Shown here one piece after another: positions 30,301 to 37,617 of a stretch of DNA of 64,000 nucleotides. Both the position numbers and the translations under genes were made by a program. Origin of the DNA: Stentor roeselii (taxonomy: Eukaryota > Ciliophora > Heterotrichea > Heterotrichida > Stentoridae); assembly GCA_006503475.1 (NCBI GenBank), contig RSEH01000198.1, positions 25,960 to 89,959 of the forward strand, written 5' to 3'. Each line of letters begins with the position of its first letter. The first letter of the stretch is position 1. The notes under the pieces are model-generated. The model was not told the DNA's origin and made no database searches. It worked only from the letters and a program-made list of their open reading frames with translations.

Positions 30301-30466
30301 TTTAGATAAGAAACCGAAACTTGGTTTTTATGAATGCCCTGTTTATGTCACGACTCAAAGAGGACCAACTTATATTTATACTGCTAGTCTGAAAATGGAA
30401 AGTGAAGAAGCTGATCCCAAGAAGTGGATATTGGCAGGAGTTGCTTTGTTGCAAGCTGATGATTAA
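18374..30466 (+). CDS. axonemal outer-arm dynein heavy chain, Kelch type
   Basis: 4030 residues in one exon. The tail starts with Kelch repeats (about 1-350, repeated IFGG blades), then an IPT/TIG domain (about 360-450, EPNLGPLTGKTKITIRGVGF) and a filamin-like repeat (about 455-560), then the linker. This layout is known for the Kelch-bearing outer-arm heavy chain of Chlamydomonas (alpha) and Tetrahymena. The motor has P-loops GPAGTGKTETTKD (AAA1, about 1336), GPAGAGKST (AAA2, about 1617), GNAGCGKTQ (AAA3, about 1942) and GVGGSGKQSLSRLA (AAA4, about 2292), then the coiled-coil stalk from about 2540 and the C-terminal domain ending LLQADD. An acidic/Pro-Ala insert lies near 3214-3254 (EEPAADAPPGEAKPEEAK). 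It drives ciliary beating. Convergent with IFT172. Confidence 0.95.
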   Translation: MQKEQEQKIFWKTLRQGGAVPCARSGHTLTQVGNMFVMFGGISSELKDRASANNDVFTLKQTQTEFIWTKEKPRGEVPLPRAHHAACEISRDKMLIFGGYFSSMQRFNDVFILDTPSMTWSQPSGHHAVNPPDNSESNIGGPDPRAHCTANLIKGKIYIFGGYGGIQYQRKAFNDLHTLDVSSWKWEKLEPIGQIPEPRLGHVSCVINQSLLIFGGNSNNTQFNNCHMYDTTTNEWRDIELTYGIPRWNMSSIFVEAIPSNKFFIFGGSIGEFDEGSSRNLGKITSEIFVLDINSMNFEVDSVKITEELSAIPDEERIMPKPREHAALIFDKNESRIIVFGGWNGNWLGDLHSLSVAKIVGPPYAVTECEPNLGPLTGKTKITIRGVGFSETSQILVKFICAKNSIPANGTFISETEIQCETPSFESIGPKEAEIRVSIRGGALTITSTKFTYFMNTRALKSLAFGPGLLKDGCAHHPTIFFIQSRNDLGENRKSGSDKFQIRIRKGEDEIPYEILDKNNGMYDVTYTPPEGELHIEVLFEDEKQNLTHIRGSPFITSFRANVSSKNNDPMGPLMTTFLTSTLSELDGFISSTQEGINIKGKQVQEDVKQLLKVKKHTEEVEEKGDMVILKMDEITEALNMFEKENNSREGDSRKLKKLTENWGGLQKKAKEVKKDIAPNVATESDKCKSLIRNFEEELKTYSAAIKKKDFQKYDIGVVQAIKLLSEEEARMKSDQANLEELEFLSKNFGFPDAVVSSAKQMEQNMIDITTMKQLWDHTDKILKTYESYLNTTWPKITAADWEEDNKKLMKDLRDIKVDRKCNAFAGITSATKVWSIFLPLITQLKEDCMMPRHWESLKKQLKQDFTINNDFQLRKLFEMDLHKYAEQVEDTVDQARNEAKMEKTLKKIKETWDVITFEKTQHKQTDLNLLRVSEENFELLEEAQVQVQNMFASRYLQHFEKEVLEWQKALSSISDNTQLLSEVQRSWSFLENLFIGSEEVKKELPQESEQFIEIDLEVKRIIRQGNDMNIVKNFCNQDDIGKRLESVQKQLEACERALNEFLNRKREAFPRFYFVSTMDLLDILSNGNNPTRIMRHMSKVFLAMQEVVLKENGNERPSAVRMVSCVGTEHVDFHKPLQLLGKVEIYLDDMINQMRECLALIVQDSIQRFIGADRNEWLRVDPSQVTLLVNLMDWVTRTEENFLKLTTDPNALKNYHKFVVSQLTNLIKLVQGELPRPIRVKVMNLITMDTHSRDIIDKLVVENVTRSDEFQWQSQLKAYYDPKNKESCLRVCDATLIYGYEYLGNGARLVVTPLTDRIYVTATQALHLKMGCAPAGPAGTGKTETTKDLAAASGKACYVFNCSDQMDYKSMGDIFKGLAASGSWGCFDEFNRLVPEVLSVCSVQFRAVTNAIRAKKTRFELEGSEVNLDATCGVFITMNPGYLGRSELPEGLKALFRPITVVVPDLELICENMLMAEGFVDAKKLARKFTVLYALCKDLLSKQLHYDWGLRAIKSVLVVAGGFKRAEPNLAEDALLMRALRDFNVPKIVEEDSQIFLGLIGDLFPGVKVNPKIDLEFESVIQTCLEEAKLFPERETIRKVVQLSELLEIRHCVFVMGPAGAGKSTTWKMLAKSQDKVGKKTTACDLNPKSISTNELYGHVLMSTREWKDGILSKTMRSLGEINDTHPKWLVLDGDLDANWIESMNSVMDDNKILTLASNERIPLKPHMRMLFEIRDLRFASPATVSRAGILFISDTSGYQWRSYYKAWIQRSAFDDATKDGLGKLFERYMKKTLSYLKKSVVFIVPVVEINLVISLCYMLESILLKFTEIKALEYWFVFCMVWAIGGALGEKDSNDYRKNFSNWWKGKWKTIKFPGKGTIFDYYVEYESSKFEEWNAKVPVKEFDSSQEKMGAVTVPTPETVSNSYFIKAFIDIGKPVLLIGNAGCGKTQLCKGILKELSPELFCNMVINFNFYTDSTLLQVIMEQPPIEKKTGKQFAPPGKMKLIYFIDDLNMPKLDDYNTQTAIALLRQHMDYIHWYDRAKLTIKEILNTQVLACMNPTAGSFFVNPRYQRHFWHLNISFPEASSLFTIYNTFATGHFTRGFKASVQEIISPIIKAAISLHPLMVAKFRKTAILFHYEFSIRHLANIFQGLLVAQPSQFQDPEKIIKLWIHESERIYGDRLVSKAHFDEYKAIMGDLIKKTFAKFTALNKFFQKDPDMLVFCHFAGGLVEKIYDQVPNVDSLFKVLDEALREYNDLNAAMDLVLFEDAMKHVCRISRIVMNSSGHALLVGVGGSGKQSLSRLASFICGYTTSQITISQTYSMNDLKTDLQVMFNKAGLKDEGILFLFTEGQITNEKFLVYINDLLSSGEIADLFSVEEKDQIYNTIRPAAKGAGLTDTRENCLGFYFDRVKNNLHMALCFSPVGDSFRNRSRKFPAIVNCTVIDWFHDWPKDALLSVATRFLANTELGEDSVRQGVVEYMPFSFGAVNQASIKYKEVEKRYCYTTPKSFLELIKLFNLMIGKRREFINFSKERLENGLIKLIETAETVAKLEEDLKLKTVEVEEKKASAEIFAAQVLKEKTIVTEESEKANIEAANCEVIQREVEEKAASCKADLAKAIPLLEQAEAALNSLDKKDFGEMKGFAKPPQGVDDVAFAVMTLTVTLDPNVTADRNGGLADKSWKAAQKMMGNPEAFKKFLMGFKDDIDSGRVPEKNFKSVRYYIGLDHFNVETMANKSKAAKGLCDWVKNIVDYYDCVRQVEPKREALRQAESQLAAANEKLTLTKEQVAELERKLKKLVDEYDAAIAEKEAVEREAERCAKRLNLANRLVNALASEKDRWSESIENYGKQLDVLVGDVLISSSFVSYVGAFTKKYRDQLIKETFLNFLISRKIPMSPNPNPLNILTDEATIAKWGNQKLPADQVSIENGTILTSTERWPLIIDPQLQGIAWLLEKEKENNLQVTRLSYKSMIRTMEQSIDMGYSVILENIEESIDAVLQPVVARNFIRRGKTKLLKLGDKEINWSPKFKLILHTKLSNPHYPPEIQAETVLINFTVTQDGLEDQLLNLVVKKERPDLAKQKEELIQQQNTFKIKLKELEEDLLFRLTNAKGDILEDVELIENLETSKRIAEEVKEKMENAKITEVKIIKASEEYRTAASRGALVFFMMNELFKVHSFYRFSLESYLLVVIRAIGIVAEKYRAQSAANKKRLQEEEGKEEPAADAPPGEAKPEEAKLEVQVDAEEEEQVQELSPRSLRVRVDELKDSITYQSFLYTRRGLFEIHKLLVATMLCFRILLKDKKIDEIEYAMFINGKPNEVEKVPDSVNFFSAYQWGMIKAMESIPSFQGLSANIESDYLQWKKWYMEEKAEIAELPRQFKEISGFHKLILLRSVRPDRITSALTFFVRDQMSSGYIEQMPFSMFETFKETSKMIPVFFVLFPGVDPTPEVEKVAETLDITAANGKFRNISMGQGQEKNAEIALNTLSEQGGWVMLQNVHLMQSWLKVLEMTLERVSKGAHENFRCFISSEPPALPDMQIIPESILQNCVKVANEAPQDLKANLRRAYAHFDQNRLNSSKKPNEFKALLFGLCMFHSLVLGRRKFGFQGWSKSYSFNDGDLTICADILDNYLEKYDEVPYADLRYLYGEIMYGGHITDGWDRRTCNTYLQVLIKAELLTGMPLAPQFRSPDPSKFDYEAYSKYIEDKLPIESPPMFGMHPNAEINYLTATGERIFNTIIDVSGGSGGGATASQDGVTKALNKYKSELPPDFKMIEITGKTKERPPFIVVCLQECERMNILLGEMRRSLTELEMGLSGELGMTDKMEQLSVSLTVNRVPKNWEEVAYFSRKPLALWFDDLLKRVKQLEAWSADLELPKSLWISGLFNPMSFLTSVMQTTARAQNLPLDNMSLHTTISNFNDENDIQANPENGAYIHGYYLEGAGWEPGRTPVEEGYLTDSTLKDLHPKLPIVNVLALPLDKKPKLGFYECPVYVTTQRGPTYIYTASLKMESEEADPKKWILAGVALLQADD

Positions 30467-30676
30467 TAATTAGAAAAGATTTTAAGATTGGTTTTCATAA
30501 GTTTAAGATATTTTCCCGACTCTGGTTTTTAGGAGCCGGATATGAAGAAAATTTCTTGAGGGATTAATTAAGAACAGATAAATTACATTAAAACTTACAG
30601 AGGTACTTTGATGAGAAATAGCTAAACATTAAAAAAATCTTTAAAAAAATCGATAACTCTAATACCTATCTAATTA
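30467..30676. other. 3' intergenic space between dynein and IFT172 with a small hairpin
   Basis: 210 bases between two convergent stops. Near 30513-30538 CCGACTC and GAGCCGG pair (one mismatch) around a ten-base loop. It could help 3' end formation; otherwise AT-rich with nothing visible. Confidence 0.35.
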
Positions 30677-33600
30677 TTAGTTCTGAAGTGAAGAACACCA
30701 AGGACAAGTCGAATTAACAACCAAGTACTGCGACCAGTCATCTCGATTAGCAAGTCGATTACAATTAGAGCAGTAAGTTTGAGTCCTTCTCATAACAGGG
30801 TACCCAGTGATAAGACAAGGTTCATACCCAGCATTACAAGACAAGCACTTAAGCGAAGCTTCATACATGCGACCTCCACAATTATCACAAGCAACAAAGG
30901 TAAGACTTTGTTCAACTTTCTGATTCATCGAAATTTCCAAGACCCAGTCCTTGATCCTCTCCCTCTGCTCCTCACTGGTGAAGTTCGAGTCAGGCAAAGG
31001 AATATCATTGATCGGGATATCAGTTTCTTCAAAATCAGCCGCATCTCCAAGAGCAGCAACTCCTCCATCAGGGTCCTGAATAGCATCAGCAAGGTCAAGA
31101 TAACGATTTAAAAAGACAAAAGCCATATTCAGCCACTTTTCTCCTTGACAAGCGGCACCAGCTTCATAAAAAGCTTTATCAACTCGGACTTCATTCGTGT
31201 ATCTTAAAAGTGAAACACAAATTTTAGCGTAAAGTGTTGAAAGTTTTTTACCTTTACAGATGTTTTTAAGGAAAAGTAACTGAAAGATGATGTAGTATTT
31301 TTCGAATTCTTTGTAAATCTTGTTTTTCTTGTCGTACATGTTTTCGATGAGGTTTTTTAGCATTATGCGAGCGTCGCTGACTTCTTGGTCTTGACACTCG
31401 GCGAGGACTTCAACGCAGAGAGTTTTATAAATAGACATGAAGGGTGTTTCATTTGGACTGCCGTATAACGAGAAGATCTTGACGGCCTGGCCGAAGTTAC
31501 CGTCTTCCGTGAGTTTCATGGTGCACTTTAACAGCACTTCCGCGAGCATTCCTGTTTTTTTCGCTTTATCCAGTGCTTTGATCCAATCCCCTCCTTCAAT
31601 AATCATATTAACCCCATCTTTCGCATCTACTTTCATAAGCCCCTTCACATTTTTATTAGCTTTATGATGATTTTTCTCTTCATTATCCACAAGTGCCCTG
31701 AGTTTATTCGCGATTTCCGTATGTTGAATAGAATGAACGATTTCCCTTGCACGGTCATAATCCTCAGCAACTAAAAAGCACCTGACAGCTTCTTCATATC
31801 CTCCAATTCCTGCATACATATCAGCAGCAGCTTCATATCTCTTTAAAGCAACAAGTCTTTTCCCAACAAGCATTATAATTTGTTGTAATCTTTCTTTATC
31901 ATTCGTCATTGCGATTTGAACAGCTCGTTCCCAGACCTCTTCAAGAAGGTCGTGATTGTTGGTCATTTCTTGAGTGATTGTCAAGTAAGTGTCAATGGCG
32001 CGGATGTAGTCTCGGTTCTGCTCCATCACTCGCGCCGACTGGCGGATGTCCTCCGGGCTGTTCGCCTTGCCCCCTGAGCGGCTCATGATCCTGTTGATCA
32101 TGTGCGGCGCGTGGTCCTTCGCGACTCGAATGGCTTCACTTTGCATCTCTGCATAAGCGTACATCTCAACTGCTGCTTCAGGCATCTTCGCGTTTAAAAA
32201 ACATTGCTCGGCTCGTTGGTAGTCGCCTTGGTCAAAGTAAAACTTCGCCTGACTTCGAAGGATCTCTGCTTGTAGATGAGGCGCGTATTGTCGACAAAGT
32301 TTTAAAGCGGAGTGGAAGTCGTTTTGATGTTGGTACATGTTTATTGCTTCGTCAGCTTTTCCAGCTTTTATGAATTCTTCTTCGGCTTCTTTGAAACGGT
32401 TCTCGTCTTCTAAAAATAAAGCGAAGCTTAAATGGACGTCAGGTAATTTGTACCTGCAATGAGTTTCTGCAATTCGAAAGGCCTCATTGTAGTTCTTTTG
32501 CTCGATTTCTAATTCTAAAGCTGCTTCGACTAGACCTTGTTTCAGTAAAAATGAAGACCCGCCTTCACCTGAGAGTGATTTTGTTTCTGCTGATTTTTTT
32601 GCGACTTCTGCGATTTCTTTAGGTCCGCCGTAAAGTTTTGCGACTTTTAAAGCTTCTTCCCATAAGCTGCGCTTTTTGTACATGTCGACTGCCATGTTCC
32701 AGTTTCCAGCTTCGATGAAATGAGCTTCGCTTTCTTTGAGTTTTCCTTCGCCTTCGTAGAGTCTTCCGAGGTAGATGTGGGTGTCTTTGAGTGAGTCTTT
32801 CCTGTACTTGGCAGTCAACCGAATGACGTGGTCGAACTGTCCTGCTTTTTTATACATCGCAATTGCAAGGTCAGCTTCGTTGACTGTCAGGAAAAGTTTT
32901 TCAGCGTCTTTTAATTTTCCTTCATGTTCGAGTTTCTGTGCTTGTTTCGTGTATAATAAAGTGATTTCAGTGTTTTCCATGTATTTCTGGGCAAATCTGA
33001 AAGCTTGGTCCCATTTATTGTTACTTGTGTACATCTCGAATATTTCATTTGTAGCTCCTGCTTTTAAGAAGAACTTCTCAGCTGTGTCGAGTTGTTTCAC
33101 GTCTGCGTAGTGTTTCGCTATTTGTTTGTAGTAAGGCTTTACCAGGTCTGCTGGCTGGTTTCCTAAAAATTGAATTGCCTTGTGCCAAAGTCGTGCATTT
33201 ATCGCAGCTTCGATTGCCTTTTGGTAGGCGTCGGCTTCTAAAAAGTGATTGATTGAATGTTCCATTTGTTTTATACTTACCAGGTGGTCTCCCCACTTTT
33301 CTTCTAGTTTTTTCGTGTATTTCGGAAAGTGTCTTCGAGAGAGGTCTAAAGCTTTGCGGAAGGAAGTCGCGTTCACGTAAGCTTCTAAAGCTTTTTCGTG
33401 TTGGTTTAGCTTTTCGAAGAACTCTCCGGCTTTTTCGTGCATTTCTGATACTTCTAAAGCTGAGGCTACTTTTTCTATGATGTCTGAAGAGTTTATGTTG
33501 AATTTGTTTACTACTGCTGCGGCTTTTGCTGGAAGTTTTCCTTTTAGGTAAAGGTTTATTGCTTCTTTGTAGTCTCCGTCTCTTTCTTTTACTTCTGCGG

Positions 33601-35857
33601 CTTTTTCTTCTTGGTTTGTTGAGAGAAGCCATTGGAAGTAGTTGCTTTTGTAGTCGTTTAGTTTTGGGTGCTTGCGCTTTTCGGCGATTAGGATTAATTC
33701 GTCCCATCTGTGAAGTTCTCGATACATGGCCATAGCCTCTTCCAAATCATTATTATCCAACAAAATCGCTTCAGCGCGATGATACTGTTTATCAAGCATA
33801 GCAAGTTTAGCCTGTACAATATAAAAGCTGATTCCAGCCTGTCCAGTTTCCTCATGATGTTTCTCAGACAACTTATTAATCTTATGCAGATACCTCGACT
33901 TCGCAACATTCCCTAAAGCAGCAAAGCATCTTTCCGCAACTTTCAAATTCCTATCCTCAAGGGCGACCTCAGCCAAAGCTCTCCAATTGGCTTCAGTTTC
34001 CGCATTGACATCCAAAGGTTCTAAAGTCTCAGCTGCCTTTTCCAAGTCATGTCCTTCTAAAGCGAATCCAAATTCAATAAGATGTTGATCAAGAGTATAA
34101 CTAGTTTTCGTGATGCCTTCATCAACAACAACATGAGTACCTGCAGCATTTCTTTCAATTTCCTCGACTTCTCCCTTGATTTGATAGACAGTGACTTTAT
34201 CAGGGTCGTCAATTGAATACCAGACATTGAGATTATTGCGACTTTGAGCGACAACGACTTCTGACTTGGGCACCCATTGTACGAAAGTGCAGAACTGAAG
34301 AAGGGTCGACTTTGACTGAGCTTTGATGTTGTAGAGCATCAGTTGTCTTCTTTTGTCTCGGAAGAGAAGCTTGGTGCCTGAAGGGTTGAGTTCCAAGTAG
34401 TCGACTCTTGAGTCGTGGTTGATGGTCCCGATTGAGTTCTTGGTGACCAGGTCTTGAATGCAGATCGTGTGAGGATCAAGCAGGTAAGAAATTATCTTCG
34501 TTCCTGTCCTGGCTTCTCCTTCTGAGTCAGCCTTCGGGTAGTTCAGTCGAGCGGAGATTAAATGCGAAGCCATCTGTTCAGTTCTACAAGTTCCCAGAAT
34601 ATCACTAACTCCATATTCAATAAGAGTGAGTTCTCCAACATTAAAGATCATGCAAACTCTTTCATTTGAAAAGTCAAATTTTTCCTTTCCACTCCCTCTC
34701 CATTGGACTTCACTCATATTTCCACTTTGCAGGTCTCCAAGTAAAAGTGTGTCAGAAGTGTTAGCTACAACGAACCGGTCTTTAAAAATATTGATTTTCG
34801 TGATTTCAAGTCCGTAGTCACTCTTAATGGCGACCTTCTGCCCAGTGGCCAGTTCAGTGACGATGACTTGACTGACTGAGACATAAACAAACTCGAACTT
34901 TCCCTTATACCTCGCTTTCCTCAAACAGACTTCAAAGACATCAACCGAGCCACAAAGCGACCCGATGACAAGTTTAGACCCGTCAGGTTTCCAGCAAAGG
35001 GCAGTCACCGAGTAAAGGTTTTCAATGTTTTTCACTGCTTTTTCCACGTAGTCCCCACGTTGCATGTTGTAGCTGATCACGAAGAACTTGTTGAAGTTGC
35101 CGAGAATCACTGTGTCTCCGCTTGGGTTGAAGGCACCGATTGTGAACTCTTTTACTGAAGAGTCGTGTGAATAGTCCATTCTTTGGAATAGGTTACCGTC
35201 GTCGGTATAGAAGATTATTTTGCCGTCGTTTCCTGCTGCGCAGATGTGCTCGCCCCAGTCTAAGGCGTAGGGGACTGAAGTGTGCATCGCGAGCTTTGTT
35301 AGTTGTTTTGATTCTAAAGTGTATCTGTAGATTGAACCGTCTAGCTGACCGGATATTATCTGGTCACCATCTTTACTACTCGCCACTGATACTACGTAGG
35401 AGTCTGTCGCGTAGAGAACTACTGCTTTGTTAGATTTCACTTGACCGCACTTCACTTTTCCGTCTGCTAAACCGAAAATAATGTCGTTCGGCTTGTTAAA
35501 CGGCCAAACCATGCAAGTAACCGCCGCACTTTGAGGGTACTTATTACATATAGACTTCCTCTCTCCCCATTCAACTCCAATCTTATAAACAAAGACAATA
35601 TTATCACTTTGAGCAATGGCAATCTTGGTACTATCCGGTGAAAAAGCCAGAGCTCTCACCACATAAGATGTCTGGTTCTTTTCCGCAGGGCGCGTGGGGA
35701 ACTTATCCTTCCTTTCCCCAGAGTCATCATACAAGTGTATAACTCTATCAGCAGTAGAAACCGCCAACTTCTGCCCGTTTGGACTCCAGGCTAAGGCTGA
35801 AATTTTTTGCATTCCGTCGACCGCACTTTGCAGGTTCTTTGAATACCGAAGCTGCAT
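30677..35857 (-). CDS. IFT172: intraflagellar transport protein IFT172
   Basis: About 1726-residue IFT-B subunit that links anterograde and retrograde transport at the ciliary tip. The chosen start gives MQLRYSKNLQSAVDGMQKIS, the conserved beginning of IFT172; the frame extends 17 residues further up, but the later ATG has TATAAAT just before it. Residues 1 to about 330 form the first WD40 propeller (LAWSPNGQKLAVSTADRVIH, LAFSPDSTKIAIAQSDNIVF) and the rest to about 600 a second. From about 620 on come TPR/alpha-solenoid repeats with A.E.F..AG patterns. The C-terminus has CX2C pairs (CDNCGGR, CLSCNAGYEPC, YCSNCNR, CPWC), zinc-binding-like knuckles. Single exon. Confidence 0.96.
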   Translation of the reverse strand: MQLRYSKNLQSAVDGMQKISALAWSPNGQKLAVSTADRVIHLYDDSGERKDKFPTRPAEKNQTSYVVRALAFSPDSTKIAIAQSDNIVFVYKIGVEWGERKSICNKYPQSAAVTCMVWPFNKPNDIIFGLADGKVKCGQVKSNKAVVLYATDSYVVSVASSKDGDQIISGQLDGSIYRYTLESKQLTKLAMHTSVPYALDWGEHICAAGNDGKIIFYTDDGNLFQRMDYSHDSSVKEFTIGAFNPSGDTVILGNFNKFFVISYNMQRGDYVEKAVKNIENLYSVTALCWKPDGSKLVIGSLCGSVDVFEVCLRKARYKGKFEFVYVSVSQVIVTELATGQKVAIKSDYGLEITKINIFKDRFVVANTSDTLLLGDLQSGNMSEVQWRGSGKEKFDFSNERVCMIFNVGELTLIEYGVSDILGTCRTEQMASHLISARLNYPKADSEGEARTGTKIISYLLDPHTICIQDLVTKNSIGTINHDSRVDYLELNPSGTKLLFRDKRRQLMLYNIKAQSKSTLLQFCTFVQWVPKSEVVVAQSRNNLNVWYSIDDPDKVTVYQIKGEVEEIERNAAGTHVVVDEGITKTSYTLDQHLIEFGFALEGHDLEKAAETLEPLDVNAETEANWRALAEVALEDRNLKVAERCFAALGNVAKSRYLHKINKLSEKHHEETGQAGISFYIVQAKLAMLDKQYHRAEAILLDNNDLEEAMAMYRELHRWDELILIAEKRKHPKLNDYKSNYFQWLLSTNQEEKAAEVKERDGDYKEAINLYLKGKLPAKAAAVVNKFNINSSDIIEKVASALEVSEMHEKAGEFFEKLNQHEKALEAYVNATSFRKALDLSRRHFPKYTKKLEEKWGDHLVSIKQMEHSINHFLEADAYQKAIEAAINARLWHKAIQFLGNQPADLVKPYYKQIAKHYADVKQLDTAEKFFLKAGATNEIFEMYTSNNKWDQAFRFAQKYMENTEITLLYTKQAQKLEHEGKLKDAEKLFLTVNEADLAIAMYKKAGQFDHVIRLTAKYRKDSLKDTHIYLGRLYEGEGKLKESEAHFIEAGNWNMAVDMYKKRSLWEEALKVAKLYGGPKEIAEVAKKSAETKSLSGEGGSSFLLKQGLVEAALELEIEQKNYNEAFRIAETHCRYKLPDVHLSFALFLEDENRFKEAEEEFIKAGKADEAINMYQHQNDFHSALKLCRQYAPHLQAEILRSQAKFYFDQGDYQRAEQCFLNAKMPEAAVEMYAYAEMQSEAIRVAKDHAPHMINRIMSRSGGKANSPEDIRQSARVMEQNRDYIRAIDTYLTITQEMTNNHDLLEEVWERAVQIAMTNDKERLQQIIMLVGKRLVALKRYEAAADMYAGIGGYEEAVRCFLVAEDYDRAREIVHSIQHTEIANKLRALVDNEEKNHHKANKNVKGLMKVDAKDGVNMIIEGGDWIKALDKAKKTGMLAEVLLKCTMKLTEDGNFGQAVKIFSLYGSPNETPFMSIYKTLCVEVLAECQDQEVSDARIMLKNLIENMYDKKNKIYKEFEKYYIIFQLLFLKNICKGKKLSTLYAKICVSLLRYTNEVRVDKAFYEAGAACQGEKWLNMAFVFLNRYLDLADAIQDPDGGVAALGDAADFEETDIPINDIPLPDSNFTSEEQRERIKDWVLEISMNQKVEQSLTFVACDNCGGRMYEASLKCLSCNAGYEPCLITGYPVMRRTQTYCSNCNRLANRDDWSQYLVVNSTCPWCSSLQN

Positions 35858-35984
35858 ATTTATAAATGGTGGATTTGAAAATGAGATAAACTCTGAAAAT
35901 GCCATCATTCTAGTTTTAAAGAAGTGAAGGGAAAGAGATAGTTTTTTACATTAATTCAACTTTTTAATATTTACATAATTTACT

Positions 35985-37034
35985 ATGGGCTGCTGCCAAA
36001 AGTCAGGATTTAATAAGGACCAGGAAAAGATTTTAGGTGAAAGAGTTCGGGAATGCATTGAGTCGAATTCGGTGAAAAGACTGAAGATCTTGATGGAAAT
36101 GATTAATAGGGTAGCGAAAAGAAATGAACCTCTATTTATTGATAAACCTATCGTGTCTTTACATAACTTGTCCTTCAATGCTTTAGGGTATTGTGTGTAT
36201 CTGGGAAGTGATAAGATTTTCAAGGAACTCTATGAACACGGAGCGTCGTTGAAAGCTATGGAAGAACTTTACCTGAATCAAAATTTGCGAGTCATAAATA
36301 TACTTTGCTCGAAAGGTCATCTGGATCTGTTGAGATTTTACCTTCCTCTTTATATTCGTCACTACAGATCTTCTATTGCGTCATTCAAAAGCTCGACACT
36401 TGACTTATATGATGATAAATCACCTGTGGACCTACCAATCCACGCCGCATGCAGAGCCGGGATGTTCCACATCGTTTCCTTCCTATTCAATCAATTCAAG
36501 AACTCCCCAGAAGTGCCTCACGAATTCAACATCTACACCTTAGACGATTCAAACCAAGAAGACGCCAGTCTTATTGCTTGCAGAGTCGGTTGCTTTCCTC
36601 TAGTCAAGTTACTTTACGAGCAATGCGGTATGAAGTTTACAAGAATAAACAAATTCGGAGAAGGAGCAATTTTGATCTGTGTGAAAGCCGATAGTTTAAG
36701 TCCAAGTTTTGAATTTTTAGAAGTTTTGACTTACTTGGTTGATGTTGTTGGCCTTGATGTTTCTATTGGATCTGAAAAGACTTTAGCTGCTGCGAAAAGT
36801 GAGAACATCAGACAGTTCTTAGAAGAAAAACTCGCCTGTCGTGGAATTTCTGTAAAGAGTAAAGAAGTTAACAAAAGAGGTGAAATGAATGTTTTTTCCA
36901 CGCAGGTCATTCGAGATTCAGTTTTAAGCTCAGGATTGAATGACATGTTTCATGACTTGGCCAGCATCGCCAGTTCGATAGATTCAGTTGGCAGCATAAA
37001 AGAAACTCCCATGAGCTTAACGAATATACTGTGA
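35985..37034 (+). CDS. ankyrin-like repeat protein with N-terminal MGCC
   Basis: 349 residues. The N-terminus MGCCQKSG could be N-myristoylated at Gly2 and palmitoylated on the two Cys, which would tether it to a membrane; this is inference from the motif. The body has ankyrin-like helices (LGSDKIFKELYEHGASLKAM, NLRVINILCSKGHLDLLRFYL, DLPIHAACRAGMFHIVSFLF, ASLIACRVGCFPLVKLLYEQ) at roughly 33-45-residue spacing. The repeats are divergent, so the number (five or six) is uncertain. The C-terminus is Ser-rich. It ends on TGA, showing that TGA is a true stop here. Specific role unknown. Confidence 0.72.
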   Translation: MGCCQKSGFNKDQEKILGERVRECIESNSVKRLKILMEMINRVAKRNEPLFIDKPIVSLHNLSFNALGYCVYLGSDKIFKELYEHGASLKAMEELYLNQNLRVINILCSKGHLDLLRFYLPLYIRHYRSSIASFKSSTLDLYDDKSPVDLPIHAACRAGMFHIVSFLFNQFKNSPEVPHEFNIYTLDDSNQEDASLIACRVGCFPLVKLLYEQCGMKFTRINKFGEGAILICVKADSLSPSFEFLEVLTYLVDVVGLDVSIGSEKTLAAAKSENIRQFLEEKLACRGISVKSKEVNKRGEMNVFSTQVIRDSVLSSGLNDMFHDLASIASSIDSVGSIKETPMSLTNIL

Positions 37035-37163
37035 AATAATATCATAAGTTAAAGTCACTCTCATTCAAACTCTCAAAAAAATCATTGTCATCAATTAAAA
37101 TCTCGAAACCTGTTTCTACAATAGTCATAAAATCCTTATCTCCATCTCTTAATTCAATTATTT

Positions 37164-37607
37164 ATGAGTGACCGTCTTATTTCCTTTACAGTCGAGCACC
37201 CTCAGCTCGAGTACTCCCCAAAAGACTGCAACATGGGGCGTAAAAAGGCTCAAGTCTGGAAAAACCAGGCATCCCCTGCACTAATGCTCGGATCTTTAAA
37301 CCTAATGAGTCCAGAAACCAGTCCGTTGCGTTCTCGAGCATCACCGTCAACCCTTTCAATCTCTTCAAAAGCGACTCCTCTTTCCTCATTAACCTCATCA
37401 CAAGACCGTCCACTAGCAAGTCTTTTGCAAGAGTTTCCAAAATACACAAAAGCTCATCCAAAGTACGTTCCAACAAGTCCAATAATCGAGTCACTTCCAA
37501 AGAACCTGTCCCTTTCATCTCCTTTCTCAAGTTCAATCCACCCAAACCGACGTATCTGCGACTTGGCTTCGAACATGATAATGAACAGAAGTCAGTTCAA
37601 CCATTAA
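37164..37607 (+). CDS. small disordered Ser/Pro-rich protein, unknown
   Basis: 147 residues, very rich in Ser, Pro and Leu (SPETSPLRSRASPSTLS), with no membrane segment or known domain. Many Ser-Pro sites would suit a phosphorylated, unstructured protein. The frame is open from a single ATG to TAA and ends only 10 bp before the converging PP2C stop. Third-position use (C/A-rich) matches neighbouring genes, which supports coding. Function unknown. Confidence 0.6.
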   Translation: MSDRLISFTVEHPQLEYSPKDCNMGRKKAQVWKNQASPALMLGSLNLMSPETSPLRSRASPSTLSISSKATPLSSLTSSQDRPLASLLQEFPKYTKAHPKYVPTSPIIESLPKNLSLSSPFSSSIHPNRRICDLASNMIMNRSQFNH

Positions 37608-37617
37608 CTAATCCTAA

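Noticed and set aside
33078-33707. 209-residue basic minus-strand frame inside IFT172
   Set aside because: It is a shadow in another frame of the TPR region of IFT172, with the Arg/Lys/Ser-rich make-up typical of such shadows.
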